DNA of 58,618 bases from Fragilaria crotonensis (Eukaryota; Bacillariophyta; Fragilariophyceae; Fragilariales; Fragilariaceae): contig JAKSYS010000384.1 in the NCBI GenBank assembly GCA_022925895.1, positions 1 through 58,618 of the forward strand, written 5' to 3'. This document shows positions 52,307 through 58,618 of this stretch, in pieces (within the stretch, counting starts at the first letter, position 1; every line of letters starts with the position of its first letter). The position numbers were made by a program, and so were the translations under genes. The notes beneath the pieces were generated by a model. That model was not told the DNA's origin and did not search any database. It saw nothing but the letters and a program-made list of their open reading frames with translations.

Positions 52307-55300
52307 TTAATACATAATGTGGCGACATAGTGCTCGACGACGGTCTGCAGTGAGTACCTTCGTAAATAGGTCGGCCAAGTTAGTCATGCCGTCCTCTTTT
52401 CCCACACGTATGATCTTCGCGGCAACAGCCTCGCGTACTGCATGATAATTGATTGCATTGTGCTTCTTTGCAAGCATTGATTCGGGAATAGTTGTGTTTT
52501 TCACGACACCGTTATTGTCGCAGAATATATTGGCCGGACCATCAATTGGCACGCCAAACATTCGGAGCTTATATCGCAACGCGACAAGCATGTCCTTCGC
52601 AGCTCGAAGCGCGACAAATTCACTCCCAAAACTGGAGGATTCAACGGTATTTTGCCGTTTCGAAAACCAAATGATCGGCGCATTCTGAACGTAAATGATA
52701 ATCCCAGTATGCGATCTTCGAGTAATAACATTTCCTGCGTGATTCGCATCAACAAAACATGATATATTCACACATTTACCTTTTGGTTCTGGCATGTTCG
52801 GGGGTAGTTCCTCACATACGTCCCCGTAAAAATCTCGCCAATCGGCATCAGAGTTGAACACACGTTCATCGATATCAGGGGTTTTCGGATCGAAAACAAT
52901 TCGAGCTCCATTCTCATGCTTCTTCAAGTATGCGAAGATGTGGTATAATGCCTCAAGGTGACCGCGCCGTGGCAGTGCCTGATGTTGGGACAATTGCGAT
53001 ACTTCGACAAATATGTCGAGGCGTCCGAGTTCAATTGCCCATCGCAGTATTCCAATTAATTGAAGGAAACGCGACCCCATTTCGTCACTAAGTTCAGGAG
53101 TTACATCCAGCTCGGGTTTATAGCCGCTGGGGAATGGATTCCTCGCCGTTGACTTCAACTTCGCTTCCGGATCGTCTTCTGCAATTAATGCTTCGACAAC
53201 TTTGATGGCGTTCTTGACATAAGTCTTACTGCCCATGGCCCATTCCACTTTACCATTCGGCAATTGGACCTTCTCCATATTGGCTCCAAGATATATATCG
53301 GGCTCATGGACACTTTCCGGTTTGAGCTCGTACAATTTGCCCAATTCGTCCATAGTTTGTTTTGGTTCCTTCGCGAATATCAGGATGTCATCAACGTATA
53401 CCAGCACCATATCATAGTGCGTTCCGGCACTCCGAATCCATACATCTGGATCTGCCTGTGTTGATGTAAAGTTCATATGACACAGCGTTGCCGCCAAGTC
53501 CGCACGCCAGGCAGCGCCTGATGATTTGAGTCCATATAGGGCACGCGTTACAATCAAGACTTTACCGCGGTCTTCGCCAGTTTCAATGCCGCCTTCAAAC
53601 CAAATCTTCTCACGGCACGATGCGTTTAAGTATGCATTAGTTACATCCCCCCGCCAGCACGTCGAGGTCGTTCAGACCAGCAATCAGAAACGCCAGGCGT
53701 ACACTGTCGCGCGATACCACGCTCGAGTAAGTTATTGATCCTGGCGTGTCGGTCGTGTGCCCTCCGGCAACAAATCTTGCCTTTCGGGTGAAATCCATTT
53801 TGACGTCGAATATCACATGACATCGAATTTCTTGAAAACCAATCATCGATGGCTCCTTTCCGCTTCGTGCTTGCGCGGGTGATATCCCGTCAGCGCTTTT
53901 CACGCGACTTTCACCTTTGTCATCTCCTTTCCTAGTGCCTTGCGCCAGAAGTCGGTTCCAGTCTCTTCGTCAATCGTCAGGGCTTCTTCGACTGTCTTTG
54001 GCACACGTATGCCGAATTTGTGGGTCGTACGCCAATAGCGTTTGACCTTCGCAACAATGCGATTTCGCTTCCGCAGAACCGTATGTACCCACCAGTTAAA
54101 CGCTGGCTCATTGGCAATTTTGTTTGCCACTGCATATTCTGCAACTTGAACAGGATAGGCGTCTTTAAATCCTTCAATGGTAGCCAGTCCGAAGACCCGT
54201 CCTTCCACGAGACCAAAAGGACCAGCCTCGGGTTGTCGGTTTCGGGATACGATTCCCATTACGACTTGTGGTGAAACCATCTGCGATTTGAATCGCCGAG
54301 TTGTCAGACCTGTGGTCAGTGATCTCGCTCAATAATTGATACTGATTTCCTTCAGAGTCAACCTGTGCATACATGCACTCTGCAATCACATTTGCGAAGT
54401 AGTTCTCAGTGGATCCATCGGTGAACTCCACAACGTATTCTCGGGTATCGAACAGGGGGTTGGAATGTGCACGACCAATCGGTTCGCCAGAGGTACCCTT
54501 TGCACGTTTGACCACACGGCCTTTGCGTTCGCTGCCGGTACCGACATCGAATATTAGTTCTGCATTCAAATACTTGTCAATTACGTCGTCGTTGATGTCG
54601 TCGGCATCCAACGTGTCAGGGGTATCCATATCACCATAATCTTCATCGGTGCGTACGGTGCCACTCGGCACCTCATCAAACTCGTCTTGGATATAAAATC
54701 CGTCAGCTGCATTAACCATAAAGTTCTGATCTGACAGACGCTCGTCAACTGCGCGGTCGAAACTCTCGATTTCGGTTTTGACGTCATTGTTCAGGTAGTC
54801 GTCACGTACGACATGTTGTACCGTAGTTCGGGCAATTACATTGCCGGATTCAAGTAGTAGCCAATAGCATAGATCGCTCCCGACCCGGTGGGCAACACCA
54901 AGCCATCGCGCGAGACGTCGCCCGCTGCCGTCGATTTCGATTTTCTTCTGGTCATAGTACCATACGCGATCGTAAAACTCAAAGTCGATCCACTCGGATA
55001 TGTCTGGTGTCTCACCGGTGACAATCTCAATCCCGGTGCGCAGTTGTTGGCCACGAGGAATTCTGTTTAGAATGTTAGTCTCATAGACCAGACCATAATC
55101 CCACAGACGAGGTGGGACTTTCCGCTTGAGCATGCGATTCCTCCATCGCTTCTTGAGCTCGCCGATTTCTCTCTCGGCCGCGTAATTCTGATTCGATCGT
55201 CCAACCTCAGATCGCTTTAACCTGATCTTCAAACGATTTACCTCCTTCATAAAGTCAGTCTTAGGACCAACAATTTCGGGAGCTCCATCAGACAATAAGG

Positions 55301-56390
55301 AGTCGGGAATGCCAACATCGTCGGCAAATTCGGTCAACGCCCGAGCGACTTTCGATTTCGAATCGAGAGGATGGACCGTGGTGAACGATCCGTTAGTGAA
55401 TACTTGCGCGCACGTGTTACCCTGGATTGATATGACCTTCGAGAATAAGGTATCAGTGAACCAGTCCCCGTTTAGGCGTCGCCGGTTCAGGTGTAAGTGA
55501 TCAACACGATATCTTCGATGCAACGGGTGAACCGCCGTTCTTACCCGCGCTGGGTAGTTACCTGAAGGGTTCGCTTGGCCGTCTCGAGGCCAATATTCCA
55601 TTTGCGACTTAGATTCTCAAAGGTTACAGTCGAGTGTCGTTCGCTCGTGATCGTTGCGCTTATCCCACCGTGCGTCCCCGTAAGCGCAGAGGACACGAGA
55701 ATAGCATTCGCATACAAAGAAGACACGCAACGCGGGTCAGAAGTGGGGAAGATCGCCGTCGGGGTGCAGTCGAATGGGACCATATATCCCGTCCAGCGGT
55801 CGATATACAGTCGACGGCACGCGCTGGATTCCGACGCGGTGCAGACATGTGCATGTCCGCGGGATTCCAAGTCGGCGAAGTAATTTCGACAATCGGTAGA
55901 TTCGACATTTCCCAATCAGTGGGGACGCGTGACTCGAATGAAAGATTCGGTCCCGAAACGGTAAGGGAATAAAAATGGAATCCAAATCAAGGCCAATCGG
56001 TCGGTGCGGATCCCATGGATCATCACAAACGCCGTAGCCATGGGCTCGGATCTGATGGGGTTGATTAAGGAGCAGTGTAAATCACTGCCAAACCACAGCA
56101 CTTGGTCAGCGACCAGGACGACAGAGTCGCCGGTTGTGGGACACGTGTACGTCGTAGCACACTTCGCAATCGGGACATCTGGCTTCGGTTGATACTCCGC
56201 AGAAAAGGGAGAAACATTGCAGTACTCGCCCGAAAGTTCGAGCAAACGCCAATTCGGTCCAGCACACGTGGTGTCAGCGTGGTTATCGATCTCATTGATG
56301 GCAATGTTGCCAGGGGTTGGTTCATTGGGCTTATGGTGTGCCCGCCCGTGCGCCTTGCACTTGAAATTAACGCGTGTGCCTGCGCCTGAC
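52307..56390 (-). pseudogene. pol polyprotein of the copia-like element, frameshifted
   Basis: Pieces of one polyprotein lie in alternating frames. Protease: NHADTTCAG near 56275 with ALWFG-like VLWFGSDLHCSLINP downstream. Integrase: zinc-region end ETAKRTLQVTTQRG near 55560, then the core with FTD, LSDGAPEIVG and AEREIGELKKRW (55600-54900). Linker: WKDGSSDWLPLKDLK and EPAFNWWV (54216-54090). Reverse transcriptase: ARFVAGGHTTD, GLKSSGAAWR and YVDDILIF (53830-53380). RNase H: FVDANHAGNV, CDNNGVV and NLADLFTK (52770-52350). Frame changes occur near 56000, 55900, 55553, 54216, 54160, 53900 and 53650; the ones at 55553 and 53650 sit in G runs. The amino-acid pattern between breaks is well kept, so some breaks may be sequence errors. 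Confidence 0.88.
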
Positions 56391-56412
56391 GTGCACCACT
56401 GGCCTCTGCGAG

Positions 56413-57950
56413 TCAGGTGTTGTACGCGCCGCGACCGAAGCTACGACCGTTTTGGGAGCCACGCTCCGTTATGTCGGACACAACCGACTGGTCAGCCGGC
56501 GCACTAGATGTATTCGTCGTCTCGTTGGAGTTCGGGTTCGCTGCAGATACACTGCTAGTCGTTCGATTTGTATTGCTCCCTTGGTAACTCTGGTCGCCTC
56601 TTCCGCGGCCACCACGGCCGCCTTCTCGCAACTGTATGACGGAGCGCATAGAGCCAAGACGCTCCCATTCATCGGAAGTGAAATTCCGGTGAGGGTCAGT
56701 GATATCGACGTTATTCGCATATGTTCTGCGTTCGTTGCCACGCCCGCGTCCGCGACCGTCTCGTCCCCGTCCGTTGCTGCGACCACCGCGTTGGCCACTA
56801 CGACCGCCGCCTTGACGGGCCCTGCCACGGCCGCCACGCTGATCATTGGATCCCATTGCGCTGACATATCGGCGTTTGTTGCCCGAGTGGCGGTTGGCAT
56901 AATCCAACTGGGCTGCGGCATGAATGCTCGAAATTAGTCCAGACAAGAACTCAACGGCCTTATCGAAGTTGGCGCGATAGTTCTGATAGACGTTGACCTT
57001 TGCAGACGTGATACTTGCGTCCGTAGAACGGATACCAAGAAGCATCTTGTCGACCATCTGCTTCTCAGTTAATTCCTCGCTCTTATCTTTTGACAATACA
57101 TGGAAGTTCTCCTTGAGCTTCGTGACGAATTTCTCAAACGGGAACACCTTCTCGTCCTTATAATGCAAGCGAGAGATTTCTTTAGCTTTTTCAACACGTT
57201 TGTTTAACTCTCCCGTGCCATCGTAATGCGCAACAAGCGCCAACCATGCTCTTCTGCCATTCGCAGTGCGATCGTAACTTTGGATCCATGTCCAAGCATC
57301 GGACTTAATACAAGCCGATTTCAGTATCTGGAATACCAGTTTGTTGTCACGCTTGAAGTTTTCGCCTTCTAGTGGCATCTGGAAGCGCCTCATCTCATCA
57401 TCGTCGAGAAACAACTCGTCGGTGTAATCCCATTCAGGGCGTACGACATAGTCGATTGGGACCTTCGCGGCCCCCATGATTGCGCTTAGCTTGTTCACAA
57501 AGCCGATCTGCCAGTTATCCCAACCAGCATCGGTCTGGCACTTGCCGGGGTCAATTATGTCGATGTCAACCTTATCAAGGTTGTGGTCAGATTCCTTTCT
57601 CGCCATTGCTGCCAACATGACTTCTCGAGTCCACATCTCAGGCTGTGCCTGTAGGCCACGTTTGTCGTGGTCTTTCACCCAATAGACTAAGGCCTGAAGC
57701 CTTTTGATTTGCATCGTTCCAAGGATTACTCTCCCGGTAGCAGTTGGCCTTGAGGCCATTCGTTTAGCCATCTCCGAAACATCGGAGTCGTTCATGGAGG
57801 CAAACGCTTCCATGGAGTCGAGTCCTCAATATTAATGAAAGTTTCGCGATTAGCAGCATTTGCAATACCACAAATGGTAAGTACTTCATGAACAGGGTTT
57901 GGTGGTTCGGGTTCAGCAACAGCTGCGGCGACAACGGGTTCAGCATCCAT
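56413..57950 (-). CDS. gag of the copia-like element, RGG-rich, one frameshift
   Basis: The gag protein packages the element RNA. The main frame runs 57813-56413 (466 residues from ATG). An acidic leader starting MDAEPVVAAAVAEPEPPNP (ATG at 57950) joins it after a one-base change near 57833, since ...FINIEDS continues naturally as MEAFASMNDSD. Residues 30-300 are helical, as in UBN2-type copia gag proteins (LVYWVKDHDKRGLQAQPEMW). The C-terminal third is very rich in arginine and glycine (GRGRARQGGGRSGQRGGRSN), an RGG-type RNA-binding tail. No CCHC zinc knuckle is present. Confidence 0.85.
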
Positions 57951-58439
57951 CTGCGTATGAATATCATTCGAGTTAGCACCTAGGTGTACATTGCGTTTGT
58001 CTTCCGGGCCGTACCACTATGGGTAGGTTGTGAGGCGGGTCACATTCCGGTCGGTACAGGGTGATCAGTCCTGACCTCATCGTGCGGTGCCTCACGGGGC
58101 CAACGGCCAATTATAGAACGTGGGCAAACGGTACCGATCGCTGACGCCCGCCATGTGGCCAAACAAGTTACGAACAGCGTATATCGAGTACCTCAAGTAC
58201 ATGTCGAGGAGCAAAGTATATCGAGTACCATAAGGTACGTAACGGAGTAAAAGATACGCTTCTACGAATTCCGCTGTAGGCCGTGGTATAAATATTTTCG
58301 GTAATCCTCGAAAGTGCAACGAATTCGCAAGAATGTCAAGGTACGAAATTGGCAATGCCCATGAGAATTGTACCCGCCGCTTCCGTCTCACCCGTTCGTT
58401 CAAATCCTTTCTTTCACCCTCCAGTTGGGTCTGATAAAC
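57951..58439 (-). promoter_or_regulatory. 5' leader of the copia-like element with candidate primer-binding site
   Basis: This segment lies between the 5' LTR and gag. Directly inside the LTR (58421-58439) the minus strand reads GTTTATCAGACCCAACTGG. It resembles the TGGTATCAGAGC primer site for initiator-methionine tRNA used by many copia elements, with mismatches. The rest has no coding support. Confidence 0.4.
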
Positions 58440-58616
58440 CGTTCAAATGTGTACGTAACGGCCGACTCTTACCTTAGAGAAGACGAGATAAACGATAAAG
58501 TAGTAACACAAGAAGCGTACAAAAGTAGTAAACGATAAACTTGTGTCTACGTCTGCTCTTGTCTCTGATTACTACTGTACTAGCGGTTTCCGTACTGTAT
58601 CGTCCGTATTCAAACG
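58440..58616 (-). repeat. 5' LTR of the copia-like element
   Basis: This copy is identical by eye to 51970-52146. Transcription of the element on the minus strand should start within it. The window ends two bases beyond. Confidence 0.93.
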
Positions 58617-58618
58617 CA

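Larger units (their letters stand above)
51970..58616 (-). mobile_element. Ty1/copia-like LTR retrotransposon with identical LTRs
   Basis: The 6.65-kb element runs on the minus strand between direct repeats 51970-52146 and 58440-58616, which are identical by eye over 177 bp. Gene order on the minus strand is gag, protease, integrase, reverse transcriptase, RNase H, the Ty1/copia order (integrase before reverse transcriptase). The pol style (ADTTC protease site, LSRRWNIGLETAKRTLQ-type zinc region, YVDD) matches copia-like elements known from diatoms and oomycetes. Only two bases remain to the right of the right LTR, so a target duplication cannot be checked. Identical LTRs suggest recent insertion, yet pol has many frame changes. 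Confidence 0.93.

Noticed and set aside
1-58618. tRNA, rRNA, CRISPR and bacterial-type operon signals
   Set aside because: Scanning for T-arm patterns such as GGTTCGAATCC, regular spacer arrays and Shine-Dalgarno-led gene strings found nothing convincing.

Overview
The window is nuclear DNA of a photosynthetic stramenopile, most probably a pennate diatom such as Phaeodactylum tricornutum. Signs of this are short GT-AG introns in otherwise compact genes, ER signal peptides followed by an F residue in an ASAF-like context (the diatom complex-plastid targeting signal) on several proteins, Ty1/copia-like elements of a diatom/oomycete type, and eukaryotic housekeeping genes (FEN1, RPB8, V-ATPase E, UXT). 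Species assignment is inference. Candidate starts at GTG or TTG were discarded in favour of in-frame ATG codons.

Layout. 0-11.6 kb: plastid 2-isopropylmalate synthase, an O-methyltransferase, a MYND-like zinc-finger protein, a spliced DHHC palmitoyltransferase, two unknown proteins and an RluA-type pseudouridine synthase. 11.7-15.0 kb: a 3.3-kb LTR element with identical 111-bp LTRs, a 4-bp target duplication and no recognisable gag or pol. 15.4-27.7 kb: CRAL-TRIO protein, EF-hand protein, UXT/prefoldin-like protein, a small three-exon membrane protein, a DnaJ protein, a two-exon four-TM protein with basic N-terminal repeats, a GT31 glycosyltransferase and a lycopene-cyclase-like flavoprotein. 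28.1-28.7 kb: a 609-bp MITE with 13-bp inverted ends and an 8-bp target duplication. 28.9-36.2 kb: Nudix hydrolase, plastid PDZ protein, a GH5-like surface protein and a Golgi glycosyltransferase. 38.0-46.2 kb: FEN1, an ER J-protein with a thioredoxin-like domain, V-ATPase E, a PH-like membrane protein, RPB8 and a calcineurin-like phosphoesterase. 46.2-49.5 kb: a PIF/Harbinger-like DNA transposon with 29-bp inverted ends and two convergent genes. 52.0-58.6 kb: a complete-length Ty1/copia-like retrotransposon on the minus strand, bounded by identical 177-bp LTRs, the right one ending two bases before the window does.

No operon-like cooperation is visible. Genes are single units, often in tight convergent pairs (30-170 bp apart), separated by intergenic DNA rich in GTAC-containing words. 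Themes are plastid metabolism, the secretory pathway (two glycosyltransferases, DHHC enzyme, ER J-protein, phosphoesterase) and core nuclear functions.

An important caveat: from about 29 kb onward many genes, including near-certainly essential ones, are broken by single-base indels, mostly in short homopolymers, while the protein sequence continues intact in another frame. This pattern points to consensus sequence errors rather than real pseudogenes.
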